NCBI GenBank assembly: GCA_942490885.1
Contig: CALNYT010000002.1
Span: forward strand, 4,712,001 to 4,776,000
DNA length: 64,000 nt
Reading direction: 5' to 3'
Origin: Oceanirhabdus sp942490885
GTDB taxonomy: Bacteria > Bacillota > Clostridia > Clostridiales > Clostridiaceae
The notes beneath the pieces were generated by a model. It made no database searches. It saw only the letters and a program-made list of their open reading frames with translations, and had not been told where the DNA came from. The stretch's first letter is position 1; each line of letters starts with the position of its first letter. Of the stretch, positions 17,426 to 26,565 are shown one piece after another. The position numbers were made by a program, and so were the translations under genes.

Positions 17426-17848
17426 ATGAAAGATATTATTTTTGACGAATTTCAAAATTCAATTAATCAATGTTTATTGAGACACAGAAGCATAATTGAT
17501 ATTTCTTCAAAGCTTCTTGAATCACAAGCACGAGTCAACAGAGCTATTGCAAAGGCAGTAACAGATTGTGGTTGCATATGCATCGATGCTTCATGCGAAA
17601 ATAAACTTGAACTCACAGTTACTAATAATGATTGTGATGATGAGGATCTTAAAATACTGAACAAATGCCTAAAAACACATTTGAAAGGTAAATTATGTGC
17701 TAATTGTAGAGAAGTTTTAAATGCAGAATTAGGAAATAACCTCTTTTACATAGCCTCATTATGCAACCTTTTAGATTTAAACATGTACGATATTTTAATA
17801 AAAGAAAATGATAATTTAAAAACTTTAGGAAAATATAATCTTAAGTAA
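17426..17848 (+). CDS. Unrecognised small protein with a MazG-like helical C-terminus
   Basis: 140 residues from the ATG at 17426; AAGGGAG lies 8 nt upstream, whereas a GTG at 17420 is too close. It is rich in cysteine (DCGCICIDASCENK and KLCANC). The C-terminal part, NCREVLNAELGNNLFYIASLCNLL, resembles the EExxDELGDxxFYL helix of MazG-type pyrophosphohydrolases, but most acidic metal ligands are missing, so enzymatic activity is doubtful. It is alone on the plus strand between carD and disA, with its own consensus promoter. Function unknown. Confidence 0.75.
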   Translation: MKDIIFDEFQNSINQCLLRHRSIIDISSKLLESQARVNRAIAKAVTDCGCICIDASCENKLELTVTNNDCDDEDLKILNKCLKTHLKGKLCANCREVLNAELGNNLFYIASLCNLLDLNMYDILIKENDNLKTLGKYNLK

Positions 17849-17874
17849 GTTACTGGTAATTTGTATTATCTTTT

Positions 17875-17954
17875 AGAAAGTATGTTATTAAACCCAAATA
17901 GCTTTAGTATAATTAATATCAAAATAATCTAAAGTTATTTGGATTATACTTTCT
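17875..17954. repeat. Long imperfect inverted repeat between convergent genes
   Basis: AGAAAGTAT (17875-17883) pairs with ATACTTTCT (17946-17954), and CCAAATAGCTTTAG pairs with CTAAAGTTATTTGG inside it. It lies between the convergent orphan gene and disA. Neither strand has a clear T-tract after the stem, so it may be a weak bidirectional terminator or a small hairpin element. Confidence 0.6.
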
Positions 17955-17964
17955 ATACATTAAA

Positions 17965-19029
17965 CTACATTTGTCTATCCAAAATGAACTGTTCCCTAAG
18001 CCTTCTTAATCTATTATTTATAGTTTTTGCTCTTGCTTCTCCAATACCCTCAACACTCTCTAATTCTTCATGTGTTGCCTCAACAATACTCTTGAGTTCA
18101 TAAAATCTCTCAACAAGATTATCAACCACGCTTGCCGGAATTCTAGGTATTTTAGCTAACATTCTATAGCCCCTAGGTGATATAATTGTATCCACTAAAG
18201 GTACCCCTCCATATCCTAAAATTTTGGCTACTTTATCAAGATCAATCAACTCATCATAATCAATATTTTGCAATTTTTCGTAAACCTTTTGGCAATCCAA
18301 TTCTCCTTGACAATAATCTCTAATCAAAAATACTTCCTCTTCTTCAATATCTTCAATAAGTTCATGAAGTTGCATTAAAATAAGACGCCCTTCATTACCC
18401 AATTCATAAATGTATCTTTCAATTTCTTCTACAATTCTCATTACCATTTCTGCTCGCTGTATTGCTGTCATAATATCAAATAATGTTACTAAATCTTGGA
18501 ATTCCAAAACATTAAGATTGTTTATAATATTTTGTTGTACAGAAACATATTTTTCTAAAGTTTGAATAGCTTGATTAGCTTTAGCTAGTATTTTACTACT
18601 ATCATTAAGTACATATTTCATATCACCTTTATATATACTTATAATATTTCTTCGCTGTGATATAGCAACAACAATACTGTTTGTTTGCTTCGCTACTCTA
18701 TTTGCGGTTCTATGTCTTGTGCCTGTTTCATATGTTGTAATACTTTGTTCAGGCATCAACTGTGCATTAGCCCACCTTATTCTTTCTAAATCCGAACTGA
18801 GTACTAACGCTCCATCCATTTTTGCAAGTTCATATACATATGCAGGTGAATACTTCGCATCAATATTAAAGCCACCATCTATAAGCTTTAATTCTTCTTC
18901 TTCATCACCAATCAATATCAATCCACCAGTTTTAGCTCTCAAAATATTCTCTAATCCCTCTCTCAATTGTGTACCAGGAGCAATCTTTTTTAGTATTTTT
19001 ATGAGCTCTTCATCTTTTTTTATTCTCAA
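17965..19029 (-). CDS. disA: Diadenylate cyclase / DNA integrity scanning protein DisA
   Basis: Synthesises c-di-AMP from two ATP and reports DNA lesions. 354 residues. The DAC domain has MDGALVLSSD and GTRHRTANRVAKQT, the catalytic DGA and RHR motifs. A helical linker follows, and the C-terminal helix-hairpin-helix region contains HEELESVEGIGEARAKTI; the last residues are LDRQM. I choose the TTG at 19029 (MRIKKDEEL) with AAGGTGA 5 nt upstream; a GTG three codons earlier is inside that site. It lies 15 bp after radA, as in Bacillus. Confidence 0.96.
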   Translation of the reverse strand: MRIKKDEELIKILKKIAPGTQLREGLENILRAKTGGLILIGDEEEELKLIDGGFNIDAKYSPAYVYELAKMDGALVLSSDLERIRWANAQLMPEQSITTYETGTRHRTANRVAKQTNSIVVAISQRRNIISIYKGDMKYVLNDSSKILAKANQAIQTLEKYVSVQQNIINNLNVLEFQDLVTLFDIMTAIQRAEMVMRIVEEIERYIYELGNEGRLILMQLHELIEDIEEEEVFLIRDYCQGELDCQKVYEKLQNIDYDELIDLDKVAKILGYGGVPLVDTIISPRGYRMLAKIPRIPASVVDNLVERFYELKSIVEATHEELESVEGIGEARAKTINNRLRRLREQFILDRQM

Positions 19030-19044
19030 TATTCTCACCTTACT

Positions 19045-20406
19045 TTAAAATACTTTTGTCAAACATTCCCTTAGATTTGAAACGCCTATTATATTTATAT
19101 CATTAATCTTAATTTTTTCCAAATTTTTCTTCGGAATAATTATATATTCAAACCCTAGCTTTTTTGCTTCATTTACAATTTTTTCACAGTGTGTCACTGG
19201 TCTCACCTCTCCAGTTAACCCTATTTCTCCTACCATTATAGCTTTTTCAAGCTTCACTGGTTTATTCTTATGGCTTGAAATCATAGAAATCGCCAAACCT
19301 AAATCTCCATATGTACCATCTAAATTCAAACCACCAACTACATTTACATATACATCCCTGTCATAAAATGGTATTCGGAATTTTTTTTCTAAAACTGCTA
19401 AAACAATATTAAGTCTAGATTTATCAACTCCCACAGCTGTTCTTCTTGGCATAGGAACATTGCTCTGACTTACAAGTGATTGCATTTCAACAAGAACGGG
19501 TCTTGTTCCTTCAACTATTCCAACTACCACAGAACCTTCATGAGTATATTCTGAATCTTGTAAAAATACTTTGGAAGGATTTTCAACTTCCATAAGTCCT
19601 TCACCACGCATTTCAAAAACTCCAATTTCACTTGTTGTTCCAAATCTATTCTTTATGGTTCTCAAAATACGAAATTCTTGTGTTCTCTCTCCCTCAAAAT
19701 GCAGTACAGTATCTACCATATGCTCAAGTACTCTTGGTCCCGCTAAATCACCTTGTTTGGTCACATGTGCCACAATAAAGAATGGTATATGCTTTCCTTT
19801 AGCCAACCTCATCAAGTCATTTGAACATTCTCTCACTTGAGAAACACTTCCTGGCGCTGAGGATATATTACTATTATACAAGGTTTGAATGGAATCTATT
19901 ATCACAAAACTTGGTTCAACATTTGTAATATGTACTTCTATTGTTTCAATATTAGTTTCTGATACAACGTAAAGATTGTCTTGATTAGCTTTTAATCTAT
20001 CTCCTCTCATTTTTATTTGTTGCTCTGACTCTTCTCCTGAAACATAAAGAACCTTTCCATATTTATCGGCTATATTGCTAGCTGTTTGAAGTAGTAACGT
20101 AGATTTCCCTATTCCAGGATCGCCTGAAATCAAAGTTAGAGATCCTTTAACTAATCCTCCACCAAGTACTCTGTTTAATTCATTGATATTAGTGTCTAGA
20201 CGTTCTTTTTCACCTGATTTAATATTTGTTATTTTTTCTGGTCTACTACTACCTGCTGTAGTAACTGCTCTGGAATGCTTTATATCTTTAGTTTTAACTT
20301 CTTCAATAAAACTATTCCAATTACCACAATCGGGACATTTCCCCATCCATTTTGGAGTTTCATATCCACACTCCTGACAAATAAATCTACTATTAATTTT
20401 AGCCAT
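19045..20406 (-). CDS. radA: DNA repair protein RadA (Sms)
   Basis: Branch-migration ATPase in recombination. 453 residues: N-terminal zinc finger (CQECGYETPKWMGKCPDC), Walker A (GDPGIGKSTLLLQ), the RadA-specific KNRFG motif (TIKNRFGTTSEIG), and a C-terminal Lon-protease-like domain (GGLNLDGTYGDLGLAISMIS). It is cotranscribed with disA, and probably partly from the clpC operon. Confidence 0.97.
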   Translation of the reverse strand: MAKINSRFICQECGYETPKWMGKCPDCGNWNSFIEEVKTKDIKHSRAVTTAGSSRPEKITNIKSGEKERLDTNINELNRVLGGGLVKGSLTLISGDPGIGKSTLLLQTASNIADKYGKVLYVSGEESEQQIKMRGDRLKANQDNLYVVSETNIETIEVHITNVEPSFVIIDSIQTLYNSNISSAPGSVSQVRECSNDLMRLAKGKHIPFFIVAHVTKQGDLAGPRVLEHMVDTVLHFEGERTQEFRILRTIKNRFGTTSEIGVFEMRGEGLMEVENPSKVFLQDSEYTHEGSVVVGIVEGTRPVLVEMQSLVSQSNVPMPRRTAVGVDKSRLNIVLAVLEKKFRIPFYDRDVYVNVVGGLNLDGTYGDLGLAISMISSHKNKPVKLEKAIMVGEIGLTGEVRPVTHCEKIVNEAKKLGFEYIIIPKKNLEKIKINDINIIGVSNLRECLTKVF

Positions 20407-20444
20407 AACAACTCTCCATTTCTTACTATCTAGATAACATGTTA

Positions 20445-20492
20445 AAAATATAAGGAATCGTATAATCTCTATATTTATTATACAATTCCTTA
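20445..20492 (-). terminator. Hairpin between clpC and radA
   Basis: TAAGGAAT...ATTCCTTA encloses GTATAAT/ATTATAC (20451-20492), followed on the minus strand by ATATTTTT. A second smaller hairpin, TTACCTT/AAGGTAA (20527-20550), abuts the clpC stop. Together they probably end most clpC transcripts. Confidence 0.6.
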
Positions 20493-20552
20493 GGCCTGAA
20501 TAAAACCTCGAATATTACTAATTATATTACCTTAACCCATTTCAAGGTAAAA

Positions 20553-22991
20553 TTACAGTGCTTCGAAATGTAACTTATCATCTTTAACCGTTACCAATAC
20601 ATTATCTCCATGCTTTATATTATTCTTCAATATTTCCTCAGATAGTCTATCTTCAATAGCTTTAGTTATAGCTCTTCTTAGTGGTCTTGCTCCATATTCT
20701 AGATCTAAACCTTCTTTAGCTAGGTACTCTTCAGCTTTTTCATCAAATTTAACTGTGATTTCTATTTCATTCAACCTCTGTTTAACGCTATTTAACATTA
20801 TTTTGACAATACTTATAAGATCCTTCTCTTCAAGTGAATGAAATACAATGATATCATCAATTCTATTTAAAAACTCTGGTCTAAAACTGCTCTTCAACTC
20901 ACCCATCATATTCTCTTTCATTTTTTCATACTCAGTATTAATTTGATTTCCTGTAGTAGAAAATCCCATCGTTTTCTGTTTCTTTATAGTCGCTGCCCCT
21001 ACATTTGAAGTCATTATAATAATTGCATTTTTGAAATTAACTAATTTCCCCTTACCATCTGTCACTATGCCATCTTCTAAAATTTGTAGTAATATATTAA
21101 ATACATCTGGATGTGCCTTTTCTATCTCATCAAATAGTATAACTGAATAGGGCTTTCTTCTCACCTTTTCAGTCAACTGTCCTCCTTCTTCAAATCCAAC
21201 ATACCCAGGAGGAGACCCAATCATTCTTGATACCGAATGTTTCTCCATATACTCTGACATATCAATTCTAATCATATTACTTTCATCACCAAACATAGCT
21301 TCTGCTAAAGCCTTGGTTAACTCAGTCTTTCCTACTCCAGTTGGTCCTAAGAATATAAATGACCCTATGGGTCTCTTTGGATCTTTCAAGCCCACTCTAG
21401 CCCTTCTGATAGCTTTTGATATAGCATCAACAGCTTCTTTTTGACCAATTACTCTCTCATGTAATATTTCTTCTAGATTTAAAAGCTTATCAGATTCAGA
21501 TTGTGTCAATCTACTAACTGGTACATTAGTCCATTTTGAAACCACTTGAGCTACATCTTCTTCACTCAACTCTAAATCCTTTGATTCGCTCTTAGTTACC
21601 CAATTATTTTGCATATTATCAAGATTTTCTTTAATCAGCTTCTCTTTATCTCTAAATTCAGCAGCTTTCTCAAAGTTCTGAACAGAAATTGCATCAACTT
21701 TATCTTTTGTTACTTTTTCTAGTTCTTCTTCTAAATCTTTAAGATCTGGAGGAGCCGTGAAATTCTTAAGCCTTATCTTTGATCCTGCTTCGTCAATTAG
21801 GTCAATAGCTTTATCTGGTAAAAATCTATCAGTAATATATCTATCCGATAAATTAACAGCTGTTCTAAGAGCATTATCCAATATTTTAACCCCATGATGA
21901 GCTTCATACTTATCTCTTAAACCCAGCAATATGTGATATGCTTCTTCCTTTGTAGGTTCCCCTACATTTATTGGTTGAAATCTTCTTTCTAATGCAGAAT
22001 CTTTTTCTATATGTTTTCTATATTCCTCTAAGGTAGTTGCACCAATACATTGAATTTCTCCTCTTGAAAGTGCGGGTTTAAGTATATTTGAAGCATCTAT
22101 TGCTCCCTCAGCTCCCCCTGCCCCCACAATAGTATGTATTTCGTCAATAAATACTATCACATTATCAGAACCAGTGATTTCATCCATAATACTTTTAAGT
22201 CGCTCCTCAAATTCGCCTCTATACTTTGCACCCGCTAAAACAGATGACAAATCTAAAGTTATTACTCTTTTATCTCTTAATAATTCTGGAATATTACCTT
22301 CTGTTATGCGTTGTGCTAATCCTTCTACTATAGCAGTTTTCCCAACTCCCGGCTCTCCAATAAGACAAGGGTTATTCTTCATTCTTCTACATAATATTTC
22401 TAATAATCTTTGTGTTTCATCATCTCTACCAATAACAGGATCTAATTTTCCTTCTAAAGCCATAGCCGTTAAATCTTTCCCGTGTTTATCCAATACAGGT
22501 GTTTTATTCTCTCTTCTATTTCGCTTTCTATTACTATCAATTATCTGTACATTAGGCTGAGCTTTTAAACTTTCAACTAGTTTAGTAAATAATCTATTTA
22601 TGTCTGCACCTAATTTAATCAAAATTGTGAAAGCTACTCCTTGCCCTTCTTTAACTAATGCCAGCAGCATATGTTCAGGAGCGATATATTCATTTTTTAA
22701 TTCATTTGCTGCCGTTACACTTGCATCAAGTAACCTCTTTGTTCTTGGTGTAAGCGGAATTTGATCCTTAACCTCTTCTTTACCTTCCCCTTCGAGTTGA
22801 ATTATTATTTTTTTTACATCATCCTTTTTTATCCCTTCTTCACTAAGAAAAAGGTTTGATTCTTTTTCTTCAATAGTTAAAAGTCCTAATAGTATATGTT
22901 CTGTGCCAACATATCCATGTTTCAAATCTCTAGCATTATCTTGAGCATAAAGAATAACTTTTTGAGCCCTTTCGGTAAATCTATTAAACAT
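20553..22991 (-). CDS. clpC: ATP-dependent Clp protease ATP-binding subunit ClpC
   Basis: Hsp100 unfoldase that feeds ClpP. 812 residues: the two Clp-N repeats (about 1-145), AAA module 1 (GEPGVGKTAIVEGLA), a coiled middle domain with a UVR-like segment (NFEKAAEFRDKEKLI) and AAA module 2 (GPTGVGKTELTKALAEAMFG). The clpP-binding loop lies in the second AAA module. It starts 9 bp after mcsB. In relatives this operon is repressed by CtsR, which is not encoded here. Confidence 0.97.
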   Translation of the reverse strand: MFNRFTERAQKVILYAQDNARDLKHGYVGTEHILLGLLTIEEKESNLFLSEEGIKKDDVKKIIIQLEGEGKEEVKDQIPLTPRTKRLLDASVTAANELKNEYIAPEHMLLALVKEGQGVAFTILIKLGADINRLFTKLVESLKAQPNVQIIDSNRKRNRRENKTPVLDKHGKDLTAMALEGKLDPVIGRDDETQRLLEILCRRMKNNPCLIGEPGVGKTAIVEGLAQRITEGNIPELLRDKRVITLDLSSVLAGAKYRGEFEERLKSIMDEITGSDNVIVFIDEIHTIVGAGGAEGAIDASNILKPALSRGEIQCIGATTLEEYRKHIEKDSALERRFQPINVGEPTKEEAYHILLGLRDKYEAHHGVKILDNALRTAVNLSDRYITDRFLPDKAIDLIDEAGSKIRLKNFTAPPDLKDLEEELEKVTKDKVDAISVQNFEKAAEFRDKEKLIKENLDNMQNNWVTKSESKDLELSEEDVAQVVSKWTNVPVSRLTQSESDKLLNLEEILHERVIGQKEAVDAISKAIRRARVGLKDPKRPIGSFIFLGPTGVGKTELTKALAEAMFGDESNMIRIDMSEYMEKHSVSRMIGSPPGYVGFEEGGQLTEKVRRKPYSVILFDEIEKAHPDVFNILLQILEDGIVTDGKGKLVNFKNAIIIMTSNVGAATIKKQKTMGFSTTGNQINTEYEKMKENMMGELKSSFRPEFLNRIDDIIVFHSLEEKDLISIVKIMLNSVKQRLNEIEITVKFDEKAEEYLAKEGLDLEYGARPLRRAITKAIEDRLSEEILKNNIKHGDNVLVTVKDDKLHFEAL

Positions 22992-23000
22992 AATTCCCTC

Positions 23001-24020
23001 CTATTTATTTAGTTTTTTTCTTATCATATCTGATCTTTTAACCTGGTATTCTTTAGATGTCGGTATTTCTTTTTTAAGGATTGAATAATCACTCATTCCC
23101 ACAAGCAAACCATTAATTTTTTTATAATTTATATCTTCTATTATTCCCATTTCTATGCCTAATCTAACATATGAAAGATGATTAATTGCTTCTTTATAAG
23201 TTATCATTCTGCTATACTTTAGAGCTCCTAAAGCTCTAAAAATTTTATCCTCAAATTGATATTTAATAGTCGAATTCATCTCATTTCTCTTACTCTTTTC
23301 AAGATATATTACTTGTTTCACCACGTTTGATAAATTTTTAATTATTTCTTTTTCTTCAATTCCTATAGTAACTTGATTTGAAAGCTGATAAAGGTGTCCC
23401 ATCGCATTTGAACCTTCTCCAAACAAACCTCTTATAGTCATACCAAGTTTTGAAACAGAATTCACAACTTTAGATAATTCATTCTTAATTGTTAGGGCTG
23501 GTAAATGTAACATTACAGAAGCTCTAATACCAGTTCCACAATTTGTCGGACATGCCGTTATGTATCCAATCTTCTCATGGAAAGCATAATCTAATCCACT
23601 TTCCAATAAATCATCAATTTTGTCTGCCATATCGTATGCCTTCTCTAAATTAAATCCTGCAGTAATACATTGTATTCTAATATGATCCTCTTCATTTATC
23701 ATTATACTGACAGTTTCATCCTTATTCACAATATAGGCTGCTTTAGAGCTATTATTGAGTAGTTTTTTGCTTATAATATGTTTCTCAAAATCAATAATAT
23801 TTTCTTCCTCTGTTCTATTCCAAAGCTCCTTTGTTTTATATCTTTCAGTATTAAACTCATCTTTATAAAAAACATTTTCCACCTTTTTAATTATATCTTT
23901 TGCATCCTCAATATCTAATCGGTGAGGAAACTTAACATTGGAAAGATTCCGTGCCAATCTTATACGACTACTAATAACAATCCCATTATTAATAGAATTT
24001 GAACTTATCCAGTTTTCCAT
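23001..24020 (-). CDS. mcsB: Protein arginine kinase McsB
   Basis: Phosphagen-kinase fold enzyme that phosphorylates arginines and so marks proteins for ClpC. 339 residues from the ATG at 24020; AGGGGGAG lies 9 nt upstream, and a TTG two codons earlier is too close. Substrate and ATP-binding motifs SSRIRLARNL and CPTNCGTGIRASVMLHLP are intact, including the catalytic cysteine region. It lies between mcsA and clpC. Confidence 0.96.
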   Translation of the reverse strand: MENWISSNSINNGIVISSRIRLARNLSNVKFPHRLDIEDAKDIIKKVENVFYKDEFNTERYKTKELWNRTEEENIIDFEKHIISKKLLNNSSKAAYIVNKDETVSIMINEEDHIRIQCITAGFNLEKAYDMADKIDDLLESGLDYAFHEKIGYITACPTNCGTGIRASVMLHLPALTIKNELSKVVNSVSKLGMTIRGLFGEGSNAMGHLYQLSNQVTIGIEEKEIIKNLSNVVKQVIYLEKSKRNEMNSTIKYQFEDKIFRALGALKYSRMITYKEAINHLSYVRLGIEMGIIEDINYKKINGLLVGMSDYSILKKEIPTSKEYQVKRSDMIRKKLNK

Positions 24021-24034
24021 TATCAAGTCTCCCC

Positions 24035-24550
24035 CTATTCCTCTTTCATAGCTATTATTTCATCTCTCAATTGTGCTGCTCTTTCATAATTTTCATTTGC
24101 TATTGACAATTGAAGTTCTTCCTTCAACTTTGTAATTTTTTTCTTTATCATTAATGTCTTTCCTTGTGATTTTGGTATTTTACCTAAATGCTCACTATTT
24201 CCCTGAATCCTCTTCATAAGAGGTATAATCTCATTTTGAAAAGTTTCATAGCACTCGTCACAGCCCATTAATCCAGTATTTTTAAATTGTAAAAATGTTG
24301 TACCACAATTTTTACAACGAACAGTTCTTTTTTGTTTATCATACATGAAGGTATTTGTGCCCATATAATTAAGTAGTCCTGAAAACAAATCATCTATGTC
24401 AAAAGAACTATATTCTATGTCCCCAATGACTTCTAGCGTATTTTTTTCTTTAGCACATTTATCACATAAATTCATCTCCATCTTTTTACCGTTTATAATC
24501 TTAGAAATATGAATACTTGCATCGTTAATATTACATTTATCACAAAGCAT
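24035..24550 (-). CDS. mcsA: McsB activator McsA (UVR-domain zinc protein)
   Basis: 171 residues. The N-terminal zinc-binding part has MLCDKCNINDASIH and NLCDKCAKEK, a second pair of CxxC motifs is at CKNCGTTF and GCDECYETF, and a C-terminal UVR motif reads NENYERAAQLRDEIIAM. In Bacillus McsA activates McsB. It is the first gene of mcsA-mcsB-clpC here; its upstream neighbour is an ABC exporter and a terminator rather than ctsR. Confidence 0.94.
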   Translation of the reverse strand: MLCDKCNINDASIHISKIINGKKMEMNLCDKCAKEKNTLEVIGDIEYSSFDIDDLFSGLLNYMGTNTFMYDKQKRTVRCKNCGTTFLQFKNTGLMGCDECYETFQNEIIPLMKRIQGNSEHLGKIPKSQGKTLMIKKKITKLKEELQLSIANENYERAAQLRDEIIAMKEE

Positions 24551-24569
24551 TACATCACTCCTTCACTGT

Positions 24570-24604
24570 ATAATAATAAAGGAGCTTGGTTTTACCCAAG
24601 CTCC
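24570..24604 (-). terminator. Terminator after the ABC exporter
   Basis: GGAGCTTGG pairs with CCAAGCTCC (24581-24604), followed on the minus strand by TTTATTATTATA. It stands only about 30 bp before mcsA, so mcsA has either a promoter overlapping this hairpin or readthrough transcription. No CtsR-type heptad repeat was seen. Between here and the exporter stop is plain AT-rich sequence. Confidence 0.8.
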
Positions 24605-24746
24605 TACACCTCGTACATTAAGCTTGGTTATGATATTTCCTCTTATAATTAATCATTTCCAATCTTATGTAAAAATATTATGATTTTCGTCAATGAGATT
24701 CTTATTTTATAATAATAACTTATTTTGACATAAATTACAATATTAT

Positions 24747-26489
24747 TTATATCTCATCTGGTATAAACCCTTTAAATTGCGCATTGTAAAGACGTGTATA
24801 TATACCCTCTTTACTCATCAATTCATCATGAGTTCCTTTTTCTTCAATCCCTTCACTTGTTATTACAATTATATTATCTGCATTTTTGATTGTTGATAAT
24901 CTATGAGCTACAATAATTGCTGTTCTTCCTTTTGATAATTCCTCAAGAGATTTTTGTATGATAGCTTCACTCTCATTGTCTAAGGCTGATGTAGCTTCAT
25001 CTAGTATCAATATTGGAGGATTTTTAAGGAATACTCTCGCTATAGATATCCTTTGTTTTTGCCCACCAGACAATTTAACTCCTCTTTCACCTACATAAGT
25101 ATTATATCCATCATTAAGTGTCATTATAAACTCATGAATATTTGCCTTCTTAGCAGCTTCAATAATTTCCTCATCAGTAGCATCCGGTCTACCATAGAGT
25201 ACATTTTCCTTGATTGTTCCTGTAAATAAGAAAACGTCTTGTTGTACAACCCCTATATTTTGCCTCAATGATTTTAGTTTCACATCGTGAATATTTACAT
25301 TATCTACAGTTATCTCGCCTTGGTTTATTTCATAAAATCTAGGCATCAACTGACATATTGTGGTCTTTCCGCCTCCAGAAGGTCCAACCATTGCAAGTGT
25401 TTCTCCATGTTTTATCTTCAATGAAAGATCTGATAAAATTGATTTGTTATCATCATATTGGAATGAAACATTTTTAAATTCAATATCTCCTGCTACATTT
25501 TCAAGTTCAACAGCATTCTCTCTATCTTTCACCTCTGGCTCAATATCCATTAACTCTGTAAATCTTTCAAACCCTGCCATTCCAGATTGATATTGTTCAA
25601 TAAATCCCGTCAACCTTCTAATGGGTTGCATGAAAAGTCCTATAAATATTAGATATGTTGCTAAATCTGGAACCTTAATATCGCCTCTTACAAGAAATAT
25701 TCCTCCTGCAAAAATAACAACTACATTTAAAATATCTGTTATAAATCTAACTCCTGATGCAAATTCCGCCATATATTTATACGCATATGTCCTAGCGTTC
25801 TTAAATTTCTCATTTCCTTCACTAAATTTCTCAATCTCATATTCTTCATTTGTGAATGATTTTGAAACTCTAACTCCTGCAATACTATTCTCTAACTGTG
25901 CATTAACATTAGCAATTTTCTTTCTCACATCTTTGAATGCTTTTGCCATTTTAACTCTTTTCTTTGCAGCAAAATACAATAATACTGGAAGAAAAGCAAA
26001 AACTATTATAGTTAACTTCACATTAATAGTACACAATAGTATAAATGATCCTATAAACATAACCAACGATATAAATAAATCTTCTGGACCATGATGTGCA
26101 AGTTCTGAGACTTCCATTAAATCATTAACAATTCGTGACATTATCTGCCCAGTCTTGTTATCATCAAAATATTTAACTGGTAATGTCTGAAGATGTTTAA
26201 ACACATCTTTCCTCATATCATATTGCATTCTAACTCCAACAACATGTCCCCAATAATTTACTATATAATTAAATACATATTTCACAGCATATAGCCCTAT
26301 TAATATAGCAGTAAATATTGCAAGTGTTTTTATATATGATGAATCTATACCCGCATCTATATCATACATAACTCTTCTAGTTATCATAGGGAAAACTAAA
26401 TCTAATGCAGCTATCCCAAATGCGCAAATTAAATCAATAATAAATAGTCCCATGTGATTCTTGTAATATTTAACAAATCTTTTAACCAT
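24747..26489 (-). CDS. ABC exporter, fused membrane and ATPase domains (MsbA/LmrA type)
   Basis: 580 residues from the ATG at 26489 (MVKRFVKYYKNHMGLF), chosen because GGAGGAGAG is just upstream; the open frame extends 20 codons further. Six transmembrane helices fill about residues 15-310. The ATPase domain has Walker A GPSGGGKTT, signature LSGGQKQRISIARVF and Walker B ILILDEATSALD. As a half-transporter it should work as a homodimer. The substrate (lipid, drug or peptide) cannot be told from sequence. Confidence 0.92.
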   Translation of the reverse strand: MVKRFVKYYKNHMGLFIIDLICAFGIAALDLVFPMITRRVMYDIDAGIDSSYIKTLAIFTAILIGLYAVKYVFNYIVNYWGHVVGVRMQYDMRKDVFKHLQTLPVKYFDDNKTGQIMSRIVNDLMEVSELAHHGPEDLFISLVMFIGSFILLCTINVKLTIIVFAFLPVLLYFAAKKRVKMAKAFKDVRKKIANVNAQLENSIAGVRVSKSFTNEEYEIEKFSEGNEKFKNARTYAYKYMAEFASGVRFITDILNVVVIFAGGIFLVRGDIKVPDLATYLIFIGLFMQPIRRLTGFIEQYQSGMAGFERFTELMDIEPEVKDRENAVELENVAGDIEFKNVSFQYDDNKSILSDLSLKIKHGETLAMVGPSGGGKTTICQLMPRFYEINQGEITVDNVNIHDVKLKSLRQNIGVVQQDVFLFTGTIKENVLYGRPDATDEEIIEAAKKANIHEFIMTLNDGYNTYVGERGVKLSGGQKQRISIARVFLKNPPILILDEATSALDNESEAIIQKSLEELSKGRTAIIVAHRLSTIKNADNIIVITSEGIEEKGTHDELMSKEGIYTRLYNAQFKGFIPDEI

Positions 26490-26515
26490 GTCTCTCCTCC
26501 ATATCATACTAATTT

Positions 26516-26560
26516 CAATACAAATATAAGCTGATATGGTTTGACCCAATATCAGCTTAT
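26516..26560 (-). terminator. Hairpin after the M24 peptidase gene
   Basis: ATAAGCTGATAT pairs with ATATCAGCTTAT (26526-26560). The following minus-strand sequence, TTTGTATTG, is a weak T-tract, so termination may be partial and the exporter may be cotranscribed. Confidence 0.6.
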
Positions 26561-26565
26561 GTAAT

